Origin: a virus
Direction: 5' to 3' (one strand)
DNA length: 34,073 bases
Virus record (IMG/VR): IMGVR_UViG_3300025132_000014
Location: 1 to 34,073 of that record
Every line of letters begins with the position of its first letter. Position 1 is the stretch's first letter. The notes under the pieces are model-generated. The model saw nothing but the letters and a program-made list of their open reading frames with translations. It made no database searches and was not told where the DNA came from. Below, piece after piece: positions 20,566 to 30,106 of the stretch. A program made the translations under genes and the position numbers.

Positions 20566-23140
20566 TAAAATATTTTTCCTTTAGTATTGTCCGTATTTTT
20601 TTTTCTTTATCAGCAATAAGACCACCTTCTGAAAAAATAGGGATGGTTTCTGCAATGTCGCTAAATTTTAACTTTACAGGTCTTAATGTAAGCAAACCTT
20701 GCTCATCTTCCGATTCAAACATAACTGGATTGCCTGTTTTATCTAGTAAAAATACTGATTCATTATTACTTGAAGTCATCCAATATCCATCTTTGACAAC
20801 TTCCTTTGCGTATTGGTTAGAGGTATCACCTGCTATGCTACTCACATTGTCTATATAAAATTGCGTATCGTCTTTTAAAAAAGTCTGTAAAACCTTTCTA
20901 AAATCGTTACTGGGAGAAGAAAGTGAAGTTTGTTGTTGTATTAAAACTTCTTTAGGTATTCTTATTATTCCATCATTTATAGTTTCAAATTCATACAATC
21001 TATTTACTAAAGTGTTTGCCGCTTTTGTTGCTGCTTGGGTCTCTGATGCTCCAAGCATGTGATAATGATTTGCTAATTTTGTAACCTCGTTTTCCATTTG
21101 TTGTGTATGAATAACTCTACTGTCTTTGGCGGCACCAGGTGCAAACTCGTAATCAGTAGTTACTTGACCATGAACGCTAAACGCATAATTTTTAAATTGG
21201 TTAGTTACCTCTTTATCTATTAACTCTCTTGACTTTTTGTTTATTTTTTTAGCTTGTTCTATTATTTCAGGATTATTTGCTACACCTAAATCAATAACTC
21301 CTAAATTTATATTGCCACTAGCATCCAAGCTATTTACTATTATTTCGTCTGACAGTTGTATTTTGTTATTAACACGCAAATTATTAATAAACAAAAGTCT
21401 TTCTTCAAACGATAAATCTTTTACAAACTCTTGAAACATAGTTGCTTTTTCTTGTGCTCCTACTTGTAGTTTAAAATCACTTAAAAATTTAGTTTCTTGT
21501 GCTGATGTAAAAAACTTTAAGTCAAGTGTGCTAACTCCTGCTCTGCGTTGTTTTGCCAAAACCTGACTTCTTGTAATGTCTACATTTCCATCTTTTTGTA
21601 GTAGATTTTCAAAAAAACCATAAGCATCATTATTAATTTGTTTCGTTCTTGCTATTTGTAATTTTTGCAAACTTTCTTTGGTTTCATTCAAAGATAGTTG
21701 TTTTTCCATATCACCTTTAGAATTGGATATTTGCAAATTTAAATCTGCTATTTTTTTGTTAAAATCTGCGTTTGTAGAATACTTTAATTCTTCATACATA
21801 ACTAAAGAATCATTTAAAGACCTTAAGACAGAATCAAATTGTTTACTAGCTGTTCCAGTTTCATCAACTAAACCAAGATAATTTTTTGTTTCTTTAATTT
21901 TTTTCTTTGTGGGTTCTGTAATTTCGTTATTTATTAAAACAGATTGCTTTATTTGTTCTGTGTTACTTTTCACAATTATCTGTGCGTTTCTTTGTGCTTC
22001 CCTAATTTCGCTTTGTAATTTCTTAAGAAGTGTAAACTTTGTTTGCTCTGTAATGCCTGCGTATTTACCAGATTTGGTTTCTATCAGTTTTTCTTCGTTT
22101 TTTAGTTTTAAAAGACTTGTAGTATTATTTATAAACTTACTTAATGCCTTTACATTGTCTTTTGTTTCTGCTGTTTGATTATTTGATTGCAAACCATTGA
22201 TTTCACTTAATAATTTTATTCTGTTGTCTTTGTCGTAACCACTTATATTGTAACTTTGCTTACCAACTTTTATGATATTTGTTTTTGGATTAGAAACTTG
22301 TTTTTTTACATTTTCTAATGTATCTGCTGTAAATTGATTTTCCATTAGACTTGTTAATATACCATCAGTATTTTTGTCTATGTTATCGTTATACTTACTT
22401 TCATAAGCATTAGATATGTCCATTCTTTGACTAGTAGTAAGTGTTAAATCTTCATTTAATTGTTTGTTTGCTTTTGCAAGAGATTCCACAGAATTAATTG
22501 TTTCAGCTTTATATGCGTAATCACTTAACTTAATTTCTTGTTTTGCAGCATCTAAATTTTTGTAATCTAAAAATGCTGTCTCACCACTATCATAAGCTCT
22601 TGCATATTCTAACTCCATATCCCTTATTAACTTTTCTCTTAATGGATTGCCAGGAGCTAAAGTTCTTATCTCCCCAATAAAGCCGTTAATTAATTCATTT
22701 GACCTTATTGAACCTTGCTCTCTACCCCTGTTAAATGAGCTTTGCTTGCCAACTTGCAATTTACTATCTTTAAAAACAAGAAGATTTGTTTCAATGTCTC
22801 TAGTTTGATTAGGAGTTAAATTATATTTTGCATAATTTTTTTTAAAGCCATCATTAAATTTATTTAATTCTTTTTGAAAATCTGCAGATGTAGTGGATTT
22901 ACTATTTCTTATTAATTCATTAGCACCATCATTATATTGAGTTTTTAACTCTTTATAAGCTCTTTCTGTTTGAGCTTTTTTTTCTGCCATTTGAAACTCA
23001 AACTGCACTTTTTCTGCTTTCTTAAAAAAATCTACTGTTTCTAAAGCGGAGCCAACAAATGCCTGTGTATCTGCTTTCAAACCCAACTGTGTCGTTGGTT
23101 TTCTTACACCTTTGCCTTGTTGATATACTGGTATTCTCAT
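20558..23140 (-). CDS. Internal virion protein, coiled-coil rich (T7 gp15-like position)
   Basis: The 860-residue product is helical and polar throughout, with long coiled coils (FKKAEKVQFEFQMAEKKAQT, then QSEIREAQRNAQIIVKS in a lysine-glutamate context). It has no membrane segment or signal. Its size, position after the gp14-like gene and composition match the gp15-type ejection protein that forms the periplasmic tube. A C-terminal beta-rich part (YWMTSSNNESVFLLDKTGN) is less usual and may be an interaction domain. Confidence 0.75.
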   Translation of the reverse strand: MRIPVYQQGKGVRKPTTQLGLKADTQAFVGSALETVDFFKKAEKVQFEFQMAEKKAQTERAYKELKTQYNDGANELIRNSKSTTSADFQKELNKFNDGFKKNYAKYNLTPNQTRDIETNLLVFKDSKLQVGKQSSFNRGREQGSIRSNELINGFIGEIRTLAPGNPLREKLIRDMELEYARAYDSGETAFLDYKNLDAAKQEIKLSDYAYKAETINSVESLAKANKQLNEDLTLTTSQRMDISNAYESKYNDNIDKNTDGILTSLMENQFTADTLENVKKQVSNPKTNIIKVGKQSYNISGYDKDNRIKLLSEINGLQSNNQTAETKDNVKALSKFINNTTSLLKLKNEEKLIETKSGKYAGITEQTKFTLLKKLQSEIREAQRNAQIIVKSNTEQIKQSVLINNEITEPTKKKIKETKNYLGLVDETGTASKQFDSVLRSLNDSLVMYEELKYSTNADFNKKIADLNLQISNSKGDMEKQLSLNETKESLQKLQIARTKQINNDAYGFFENLLQKDGNVDITRSQVLAKQRRAGVSTLDLKFFTSAQETKFLSDFKLQVGAQEKATMFQEFVKDLSFEERLLFINNLRVNNKIQLSDEIIVNSLDASGNINLGVIDLGVANNPEIIEQAKKINKKSRELIDKEVTNQFKNYAFSVHGQVTTDYEFAPGAAKDSRVIHTQQMENEVTKLANHYHMLGASETQAATKAANTLVNRLYEFETINDGIIRIPKEVLIQQQTSLSSPSNDFRKVLQTFLKDDTQFYIDNVSSIAGDTSNQYAKEVVKDGYWMTSSNNESVFLLDKTGNPVMFESEDEQGLLTLRPVKLKFSDIAETIPIFSEGGLIADKEKKIRTILKEKYFND

Positions 23141-23143
23141 AAT

Positions 23144-23644
23144 TTACCCCATCATAGTAGCTGCTCTTGAGCCACTCTCAATTAAGTTTGCGTATGCTTG
23201 TGTTTTTATTTGTGAAGCTCTTGCTCTGCCTGAAGCTCTTGCCATAGCTGCTTCGGCTGTTTTCTTTTGTTGTTCTATACTACTTGCATATCTAATTGCT
23301 ATAGCATCTAATTCCGTTCCCATAGCTGCATCCCTTAATGCAAGTAAATTACTGCCACCTAGTTGTGTGCCTGATTTACTTATAGCAACTCTTTGAGCAG
23401 ACATAAGCTGTTCAGAGTTTTGTCTTAATTGTTTTTCTTCATCTCTTGCTTGTCTTTCTAATAGTATTCTTTCGTTTTCTTTAACTTTAGCATCATATTC
23501 AGCAGTTAGTTTTGCTGTTTTTGCAGCAGCTTGACTTGCTTTAAAACCCATGATTGCTGTTATTCCAGTAGATGCAACTGCAACATTATTACCACTTGAG
23601 CTTTGTCTTTGTGATGCGTTTGCGTCATTTGAGTAAGTTGCCAT
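23144..23644 (-). CDS. Internal virion protein A (T7 gp14-like)
   Basis: The 166-residue product starts with a hydrophobic helix (VASTGITAIMGFKASQAAAK), continues as a coiled coil with ERILLERQARDEEKQLRQNS and a repeated alanine-rich segment (EAAMARASGRARASQIKT). This is the usual layout of gp14 family proteins: a GF-x-AS-x-A-A start, central LGGSNLLALRDA and alanine/arginine-rich end. It acts in the outer-membrane part of the ejection channel. The preceding GNAT gene abuts it. Confidence 0.85.
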   Translation of the reverse strand: MATYSNDANASQRQSSSGNNVAVASTGITAIMGFKASQAAAKTAKLTAEYDAKVKENERILLERQARDEEKQLRQNSEQLMSAQRVAISKSGTQLGGSNLLALRDAAMGTELDAIAIRYASSIEQQKKTAEAAMARASGRARASQIKTQAYANLIESGSRAATMMG

Positions 23645-24069
23645 TACATTACCCTCGCAAATCTAAAATAATCAGAACCATCTGGACCAAACTTTTTCAT
23701 AAGACCTTCATTCTCAAACCCTAACCATTCTACATACCTAACTGCTTGCTTATCATCTACATGCACACTTGCTTGCACTCTGGTTAGTTTATTTTCTTCT
23801 ATCACATGTTGTAACAACTGACTAGAATATTTAGCAACAGCAAAAGGTTTATTGTAAGCCATACTTGACATAAGAAACCATGCTTCGCCTACATTTTGCC
23901 ACAATCCATATACGCCACCAATCATTAAAACTTTACTTTCTAACAATGCTGTATAAGCACTTAAACAACTTTCTTTTACCATAGCTAACTTTGAGCTTTC
24001 AGGGAAATGAAATTGTGTTTCTATCATATCTAAATGTTCTTTCTCAAACTTTTTAAACTTAAGCGTCAA
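23644..24069 (-). CDS. GNAT-fold acetyltransferase-like virion gene
   Basis: The frame begins at TTG (24069), inside the end of the tail tube B gene, with AGAAGG about 10 bp upstream. A later ATG would remove the first beta strand. The 141-residue product has the GNAT order: first strand and helix (LKFKKFEKEHLDMIETQF), a VLMIGGVYGLWQNVGEAWF strand pair and a C-terminal QASVHVDDKQAVRYVEWLGF, the usual alpha-beta end with 'GF-x-x-EG'. A gene of this fold lies here in many T7-like marine phages, in the gp13 position. Enzymatic activity is not certain. Confidence 0.8.
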   Translation of the reverse strand: MTLKFKKFEKEHLDMIETQFHFPESSKLAMVKESCLSAYTALLESKVLMIGGVYGLWQNVGEAWFLMSSMAYNKPFAVAKYSSQLLQHVIEENKLTRVQASVHVDDKQAVRYVEWLGFENEGLMKKFGPDGSDYFRFARVM

Positions 24070-26791
24070 ATGTATTAGACCTTCTCATTATAGCCAATAT
24101 AGTCATTGGCAATGGTTGTGTTTGTCTTATTACTATTTTTGCATCATTTTCATAACCTGATGGAAACGATATTTCTTTGTCTCCTGTAAACAAAGGCACA
24201 GCTTCATCCATAGCCATACTACTGTCTCTAAAAGGTAATCTGTCTAAATTATCTGTGTCTGGTCCTAACTCTGCTCCAACTGTATTTAAAAATCGTGCTG
24301 TTACGCCATGTATTCTTTTAATTTTACCTTGTGCAACGCCATCTTCTGCTCCAGCTTCCATTCTTAATGTTTCCACTAATGAATTATAACTATACCCAAT
24401 ATGAACTTTAGATGCACTTCTATCTAATGTTATTGTTCCACCGCTTACAGTTTTATCTGCATGTGCGGAACCATCAGCTAGAATTTGCACAGTTTCACCT
24501 TCTAAATGATTTAAACTTGTAATTGTTGTTGTAGCTGTGCTGTCGTAAGTTAATCCATTATCTACAAAAAAAGCATCTGCAACTAAATCATTAAAATATA
24601 AAGATTTAATATAAGCAACACTTCTGGTTTCTGTGCCATTAATAGTTCGTTTAACACTCACATAAACCTGGTCTTCTGCACCACTTGGTATAGCTGTTAT
24701 GCTTTCTACTACTGGTGCTGACTGATTTGTAGTAGCTAATCTTGTTGTATCTGATGTTGTTATAGATAAATACCCATAAGCACTAGGCGTTGTTTCTTCT
24801 ATTGTAACTACATTAGAAGCAGGGTTAGCTACAGTAAAATCCGCATGTGCATTAATAGCTGTATAAATATTATCTGCTGTTGTATCGTTGTTTGTGTTTG
24901 GTCTAAAACCTAAAGAACTTGATGGACTACTAGAACCAGCCGCTTCACTTGTAAATGTAACAGTTGTACCATCAGACTTTGTAAAAGTAATAGTTGTTCC
25001 TGTTGCTATGTTTGCATAATCTGTAACAGTTATAGTTGCTGTGCCAGACCTACCTCCCATTTTATGTTCATGCCAACCTATAGTCGCATTAGCTCTGTCA
25101 TAAGTTAATCCAATTAAACGCCCATCTGTATGCACAAACCACAATAATAACTCTGGCTCTTGTTGCCACACCATATCACTTAATCCACCTCTAGCTAAAT
25201 GGTCTGCTAATACTGTCAAATCAACACCTAATAAACCATCTGTATCTAAATCAAAAGTTATTTCTTTTACCTTTTCAGCACCTTTTTGTATTAATATTGT
25301 GCTATTACCTGCTCTTAATGGCTTAACATTACCAGTTCCAAACGTTGTCTCTCTTAATACATTAACATTAGTTGGTGTTACTGGTTCTGAACCAGAACCT
25401 CCTGATAAAGTAAATTCAGCACTTGTTGTAAGTAATTGTAAAAATCTTGCAGGTAATAAATGTTTAATAACATTAACTTGGTCGGAAGCTATGGTTACAT
25501 TAATAGCATCATCTGCATTTGTGCCAGGTGTATGATTTTCAAAATCAGCACTTACAGAACCAAATATAGTTTGTGGCTGGTCTGTGGTACTTGCAAAATA
25601 TAATCTTTCTTCATAAAAAGCTACTGCTCTAGGAAAACCAGTCGTGGCACTAAAGCTACCTAATGACCATAAAGTTGTTGGATTGCCACTCCCTACAACA
25701 CTAGCAGGCAAAACACCTGCACTATTTTTAAATGTTGCAGTTACTACTGTAGCACTTGTATAACCTGTTATTTTAACATAGCCAGACCCATTGTGCTGAA
25801 ACTCCCATGTTATATCACCATACGCTTTTGAGCCACTAGTATGAACAGGCGGTGTTGCACCACTTGTATCGGTTCCTGTATCAGTTTTTTTATAAACATT
25901 ACCATTAAATCTAACTAAAACATTTTGTGCATAACTTGTGCTTGCTGCCCAAGCATCATGTTCTGCTTCAACTATTTCCCTAAATCTTATTAACCTTCCT
26001 ACATCTGTACTTGCAAACAAACTTGCTGAAGCTGTAATTGTTACTGAACCTGTGTTGGCAGACGAATACAATGTTGTGGTTGTTATGTTTTCATCTAAAT
26101 AAGGTCCATCTGTAAAGTCTATATCTGTCAATGTCCAAGATGTATGACTAGTTCTTGTTAGCTTTGCTGGTTCATGGCTTTCATGTGAAAGAAATAAAAC
26201 ATCAGCAGATTGTGCATAATTAATATTTGAAAGTTGTGCTGTCGTATAGGTAGTTGTAACCTCTACTATTTTACCAGTAGTTCCTCCGCTACCATATGCT
26301 GTATAGCCAGAACTATCTACGCCACTTAACTGAAATGTATTAGTTGTTTTACCAGCTACAGTAAATTCTAAATTATTTACCTGTGTCATTCCCACAACAC
26401 TTGTTATAAATACTCTATCACCATTATTTAAACCATGAGAGTTAGAAGTTACAACTGCTGGGTTTGCATTTGTAATTGCACTAATAGCGGTTGTTGCTTC
26501 TGTAACTAATCCACCATCCTTATATATTCTTATATAATTATTGCCAAACTCTAATACATACGCCTGTGTATCACTAAACTCAAAATTAATTAATCTAACT
26601 TGTCCGTTGTCTTTAGTTGTTCCTGAAAAGTATGTGCCTGGTCTCCTCGTAATACCGCCTTGAGGAAAGACTATCATGTTTTCTAATTCTTTGACGGCTT
26701 CGTTATATTTCTGTAAATCAACCCTACCTTCTAGTCGTGGCGATATTTCACCTGCTCTAAAATTGGTGATTATAGAAGATACTCTTGCCAC
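24059..26791 (-). CDS. Tail tubular protein B (T7 gp12-like nozzle)
   Basis: The GTG start (26791) has AAGG 7 bp upstream. The 910-residue product begins NFRAGEISPRLEGRVDLQKY, followed by ELENMIVFPQGGITRRPGTY, the diagnostic N-terminus of the gp12/nozzle family. The middle is beta-rich with repeated immunoglobulin-like stretches. The later WHEHKMGGRSGTAT and VESITAIPSGAEDQVYVSVK blocks are typical of the long marine-phage version. It forms the tail nozzle together with the gp11-like adaptor encoded upstream. Confidence 0.93.
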   Translation of the reverse strand: MARVSSIITNFRAGEISPRLEGRVDLQKYNEAVKELENMIVFPQGGITRRPGTYFSGTTKDNGQVRLINFEFSDTQAYVLEFGNNYIRIYKDGGLVTEATTAISAITNANPAVVTSNSHGLNNGDRVFITSVVGMTQVNNLEFTVAGKTTNTFQLSGVDSSGYTAYGSGGTTGKIVEVTTTYTTAQLSNINYAQSADVLFLSHESHEPAKLTRTSHTSWTLTDIDFTDGPYLDENITTTTLYSSANTGSVTITASASLFASTDVGRLIRFREIVEAEHDAWAASTSYAQNVLVRFNGNVYKKTDTGTDTSGATPPVHTSGSKAYGDITWEFQHNGSGYVKITGYTSATVVTATFKNSAGVLPASVVGSGNPTTLWSLGSFSATTGFPRAVAFYEERLYFASTTDQPQTIFGSVSADFENHTPGTNADDAINVTIASDQVNVIKHLLPARFLQLLTTSAEFTLSGGSGSEPVTPTNVNVLRETTFGTGNVKPLRAGNSTILIQKGAEKVKEITFDLDTDGLLGVDLTVLADHLARGGLSDMVWQQEPELLLWFVHTDGRLIGLTYDRANATIGWHEHKMGGRSGTATITVTDYANIATGTTITFTKSDGTTVTFTSEAAGSSSPSSSLGFRPNTNNDTTADNIYTAINAHADFTVANPASNVVTIEETTPSAYGYLSITTSDTTRLATTNQSAPVVESITAIPSGAEDQVYVSVKRTINGTETRSVAYIKSLYFNDLVADAFFVDNGLTYDSTATTTITSLNHLEGETVQILADGSAHADKTVSGGTITLDRSASKVHIGYSYNSLVETLRMEAGAEDGVAQGKIKRIHGVTARFLNTVGAELGPDTDNLDRLPFRDSSMAMDEAVPLFTGDKEISFPSGYENDAKIVIRQTQPLPMTILAIMRRSNTFDA

Positions 26792-26792
26792 T

Positions 26793-27389
26793 TTACAACC
26801 TTGCGTTTGTGTAGGTGTCCGCCTGTAATTGTTCTGGATAACCCTCTAGTGCATCCATGCTTCTTGCTTCACTTAACCTTGCTTGGTATAAAGCATACAT
26901 TGATTGTGCTAAAGAATTACTACCAGTAATAGCATAAGCTGTTTCTGACGCTAACCTATGTGCTATTGTGCTACTTAACAAAGGGTCATACTGCTCTGTG
27001 TCTGTTACCCTAGCAATATATATAATACTACAGGTTCCCTCGTTAGATAAAACTTTTCTGCCCTCAATCTTAAACATAACATTGCTGTCATAAGCAGCTA
27101 CATCATTGTTTACATTTGAGTTCCAAAAAGAAACAACCCTCAAACAATAAGGGTCGGTTGGCAAACTAAACTGATAAGCAAAACCAAAAGCAGGGGTATC
27201 TGTGTCTAATGCTAATGACGCCCTTTGAATGGAAACATTCCATGTGTGTGCTCTGAAAACAGCATCTCTTACTGTTTCAAATCTTCTGTTACATAATCGT
27301 GCTTCTTTTGAATTTTCTGTAAGTGCTGTAATTGTTGCTGCACCTAATAAATCCATTGCTTCGTTACAAATATCTACAACTGATGGCAT
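26793..27389 (-). CDS. Tail tubular protein A (T7 gp11-like adaptor)
   Basis: The 198-residue product matches the gp11 family in order: CNEAMDLLGAATITALTENS, then RLCNRRFETVRDAVFRAHTW, AYQFSLPTDPYCLRVV and the C-terminal LASETAYAITGSNSLAQSMY helix. It makes the ring connecting portal and nozzle. It abuts the nozzle gene and follows the hairpin after the capsid genes. Confidence 0.93.
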   Translation of the reverse strand: MPSVVDICNEAMDLLGAATITALTENSKEARLCNRRFETVRDAVFRAHTWNVSIQRASLALDTDTPAFGFAYQFSLPTDPYCLRVVSFWNSNVNNDVAAYDSNVMFKIEGRKVLSNEGTCSIIYIARVTDTEQYDPLLSSTIAHRLASETAYAITGSNSLAQSMYALYQARLSEARSMDALEGYPEQLQADTYTNARL

Positions 27390-27407
27390 TTAAAACTCCT
27401 GAAAGTA

Positions 27408-27429
27408 AGGAGCAGAATTAACTGCTCCT
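27408..27429. terminator. Hairpin between capsid and tail genes
   Basis: A perfect 8-bp stem AGGAGCAG (27408-27415) pairs with CTGCTCCT (27422-27429) around AATTAA. On the minus strand it follows the decoration gene and is followed by a short pyrimidine stretch, so it probably acts as a partial terminator or mRNA stabiliser that keeps capsid transcripts more abundant than tail transcripts. Confidence 0.7.
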
Positions 27430-27437
27430 AACTAATT

Positions 27438-27920
27438 TTAGTTTACAACATAGTGTATGATAAAAGACATATCACCTAATGTTCCACCTGTTGCATTAAA
27501 AGTTACCGCAACATAGTAGTAACCACCTGGGTCGGTAGAAGCACCAGCGTCTTGCCAAAGTTGATTGCCAATAGTATTAATATTAGCTGCTTCGGTTCTC
27601 AAATCCGCTACTGCCGTTGTACCATCTGCCACAGATGAAGCATATAAATCCTCATCAACAACAGTTCCAGTTGTTTGATACAAGCCAACATTGAATGTGC
27701 AACTTCCGCCTAACCCATCTGCTGCAACTTGTAGTGCAGTTATAGATGCGTTACTTGGTATAGGTGCAAGCATGACAATATCATCATCTGTGCTATCACC
27801 AGCCGCTAGAGCTATAGTGCCTTGAGCAACACGCATCACGCCATGTAACTCGTGGGCATCACTTGCAACTTGAGGACTAGCTTCAAAGTTAGATACAAGT
27901 GTGGAGTTTTTAGTAGTCAT
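27438..27920 (-). CDS. Probable capsid decoration or head-fibre protein
   Basis: The 160-residue product is threonine-, alanine- and glycine-rich, predicted beta. It contains GVMRVAQGTIALAAGDSTDD, LQVAADGLGGSCTFNVGLYQ and GGYYYVAVTFNATGGTL, ending IIHYVVN. It follows the capsid gene by 14 bp and comes before the hairpin, as decoration genes do. I recognise similar proteins from marine phage structural modules but cannot name a family. Confidence 0.65.
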   Translation of the reverse strand: MTTKNSTLVSNFEASPQVASDAHELHGVMRVAQGTIALAAGDSTDDDIVMLAPIPSNASITALQVAADGLGGSCTFNVGLYQTTGTVVDEDLYASSVADGTTAVADLRTEAANINTIGNQLWQDAGASTDPGGYYYVAVTFNATGGTLGDMSFIIHYVVN

Positions 27921-27933
27921 ATTTTACTCTCCC

Positions 27934-28797
27934 TTACGCTGATTCATCACAGTCAATTTGGATAATTTTAGCTTCTTCCATACGAGTAGCACCTACACTC
28001 ATGCAGTAATAAACTTGAGTTGAGTAACCTTTGTCGGCTCTCTCATCTATTCTTGCATTAATGTCTTTGCCAATTCCTAAAGCTAAACCATCTTCCGCCC
28101 ATGCAAAACATGAACGAATATTGCCTGACTTTGACAATCTGTTTGACACGATAAATTTAAAGCCCATAAAGGTGTCTACTTCACCCTGAACTAGAGCTTT
28201 TACTGTATTGAAATCAGAACTTGTTACTGAAGTAGTATTAAGTAATGCTTCAACCTGATTAGGACCAACCGCAATATATCTTGGTATAGATGGGTCAACA
28301 TCTCCTAAATCTAATAACTTTTTAGCTTGTATTAGTTTAGCGACTGACATATCTGCACTTCCATTTGCAATCTGATTATCAGATGAAAATGATGTTGAAG
28401 TTGAACCTGTTTCGCCTGTAAAGGCAGTTCCAAGAGCTGCTGTAATGATAACATCATCCATTGCTCTACCCATTGCTGAAGCCGCAGCCATAGCATAGCT
28501 AGATGTTGGGTCAATTAACATTTTTACTTTGTCTTGGTCGTCTATTAAATCCGCATACTCGTAATCAGCTAGACTCACTCTACGCCTTGCATGGGGTGTA
28601 TCTATCTGTGGAGTGTCGGCATGTCTGCTGGTTCGCAACTGTGCTGTTGCAACACCAACTTGGTCAAAAAAAGCATTTTTCCCAGTAATGTTTTCTACAC
28701 GAACTGCATCTCTCAAACGGCTTCCCATTTGTTGAGATAGCATCTGCACATTCGCAGAATACTGTTGGACAAATGCTGTAGTTACTGAAGTTGACAT
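27934..28797 (-). CDS. Major capsid protein
   Basis: The 287-residue product is of HK97-fold type by context and motifs: N-terminal SVTTAFVQQYSANVQMLSQQ, LRDAVRVENITGKNAFFDQVG, a DTPHARRRVSLADYEYADLI segment and C-terminal GIGKDINARIDERADKGYST, the pattern of capsid proteins from short-tailed marine phages. GGGAG lies upstream of the ATG. Scaffold gene ahead and decoration gene behind support it. No maturation protease is encoded nearby. Confidence 0.9.
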   Translation of the reverse strand: MSTSVTTAFVQQYSANVQMLSQQMGSRLRDAVRVENITGKNAFFDQVGVATAQLRTSRHADTPQIDTPHARRRVSLADYEYADLIDDQDKVKMLIDPTSSYAMAAASAMGRAMDDVIITAALGTAFTGETGSTSTSFSSDNQIANGSADMSVAKLIQAKKLLDLGDVDPSIPRYIAVGPNQVEALLNTTSVTSSDFNTVKALVQGEVDTFMGFKFIVSNRLSKSGNIRSCFAWAEDGLALGIGKDINARIDERADKGYSTQVYYCMSVGATRMEEAKIIQIDCDESA

Positions 28798-28847
28798 AAT
28801 TGTCTCCCTTAATAAAGTTACATTTGAATTTTACAGCGTGCTACCCT

Positions 28848-29060
28848 TTAACGGACACTCCTAGTCTTTTTAGCTGTCTTAAAGCTATCGTCTATCCGAT
28901 TGTCTTTAGGACTTGTTTCCAAGCTACCCTGTGTTACCCATTTATAATATATATCAGCTTGTCGTTCTGGATGCAATAAATCTCTTTGCGTTCCAAATTC
29001 AACGGCAAACCTTAAACATTCTAAACGAATCTCTTGTTCTGGTGTTAATCCTTTATCCAT
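28848..29060 (-). CDS. Small 70-aa protein between scaffold and capsid genes
   Basis: The start overlaps the scaffold stop. The 70-residue product has a helical first part (DKGLTPEQEIRLECLRFAVE), a middle with HPERQADIYYKWV and a basic tail (FKTAKKTRSVR). The tail resembles the internal interaction ends of scaffold or head proteins, but I recognise no family. It probably belongs to head assembly by position. Confidence 0.65.
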   Translation of the reverse strand: MDKGLTPEQEIRLECLRFAVEFGTQRDLLHPERQADIYYKWVTQGSLETSPKDNRIDDSFKTAKKTRSVR

Positions 29061-29898
29061 GAACTAATCCCATCAATTCCTGCATGCGTTCAACAGCACG
29101 CTGTCTGCCAATAGGGTCTTTCCTATTCCAGTAAACATGTTGTTTGTCATTCATAATACTATCTATTTCCTGTTGTGCCATAGCTGGTGTAAAGTTTACA
29201 TTCTTTGTACTATCTGAAACTGTATCTTCGCTTGTTACAGTTTGCTTAAAATCGCCCATAGCAGCAAATGCTTTTATAAAAGCTGGATGATTACCTATTA
29301 AGGTTCCATCTTCTAATTTCATTTGTAATAATTCTGTATTACCAAACTGCTCTACAACATCTTTTGCTAATGTTACTTTAGATTCAAACTCATTACCCCA
29401 CTCTTTTTGCAACTCTAATGCAGTCTTCTCTGCTTGCTTCTCTGCTTCCTGTTGCAATCCTTCCTGTGTTTGAGCTACTGAACTTTTGTAATAATCTAAA
29501 ACGCCCTGTGCTTGTTGCGGAGTTAATCGCAATGTATGTGCAATATCTGCATATTGTGTGGCTATTTCTTCCGTAATAACATTTCCATCAACAGGCAATT
29601 CATAACCACTTGCGGTTTCTGGTCTGCCTAACTTATTGTAAATGTTATCTAATTCCTCATCTGTTGGGTTTTTTGGCAATGGAATTTTGTCTGCACCAAT
29701 TAATTTTTGTGCGTTTACATAACTCCTTGCTAAATTACCAACATCTTTTATTGGTGATAAACTTGGATGTTCTCTTAATTCTTCTGGTATCATTTCTATA
29801 AAACTGTTACCAGAACCACCTTGAGCTACCTCTGCTGGAGTTTCCAACACAGACGGCTGAGTCGGTTGGTCTACCTGTTCAGCTACTTGTTCTGACAT
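29053..29898 (-). CDS. Capsid scaffold protein
   Basis: The 281-residue product is acidic and glutamine-rich, with IPEELREHPSLSPIKDVGNL, then ARSYVNAQKLIGADKIPLPK and NPTDEELDNIYNKLGRPETA, the standard N-terminal half of T7-like and marine-phage scaffold proteins. The helical C-terminal part (EKQAEKTALELQKEWGNEF, then IGRQRAVERMQELMGLVHG) is the capsid-binding end. It would be removed or expelled during head expansion. AGGAAG precedes the ATG. Confidence 0.92.
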   Translation of the reverse strand: MSEQVAEQVDQPTQPSVLETPAEVAQGGSGNSFIEMIPEELREHPSLSPIKDVGNLARSYVNAQKLIGADKIPLPKNPTDEELDNIYNKLGRPETASGYELPVDGNVITEEIATQYADIAHTLRLTPQQAQGVLDYYKSSVAQTQEGLQQEAEKQAEKTALELQKEWGNEFESKVTLAKDVVEQFGNTELLQMKLEDGTLIGNHPAFIKAFAAMGDFKQTVTSEDTVSDSTKNVNFTPAMAQQEIDSIMNDKQHVYWNRKDPIGRQRAVERMQELMGLVHG

Positions 29899-30106
29899 TT
29901 TCTTCCTCTTTCATCATGTTATAAATATGTAAGATTACTGCCCTTTTACCTTCTTCAAAAGCTGTAGCGTTGGCATCTCCTGCTACATAACTTGAAGCAC
30001 GCCAGTTACAGCGTAACTCCAAATCCTCTAAAACCTTTTTTCCAGCATGGTCTTTAAACACATCCCTATACATTACTTTAAGTTGTGTCATATTCTCATT
30101 GCTCAT
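29879..30106 (-). CDS. Bbp19-like small head-region protein
   Basis: I start at the ATG at 30106 (MSNENMTQLKVMYRDVFKDH); the longer frame starts at TTG (30115), inside the portal gene. The product, 75 residues, has YRDVFKDHAGKKVLEDLELR, then CNWRASS and AFEEGKRAVILHIYNMM, the V-L-x-D-L / F-x-EG-x-R pattern of the Bbp19 family found between portal and scaffold in T7-like phages. Function unknown. It overlaps both neighbours. Confidence 0.75.
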   Translation of the reverse strand: MSNENMTQLKVMYRDVFKDHAGKKVLEDLELRCNWRASSYVAGDANATAFEEGKRAVILHIYNMMKEEENVRTSS

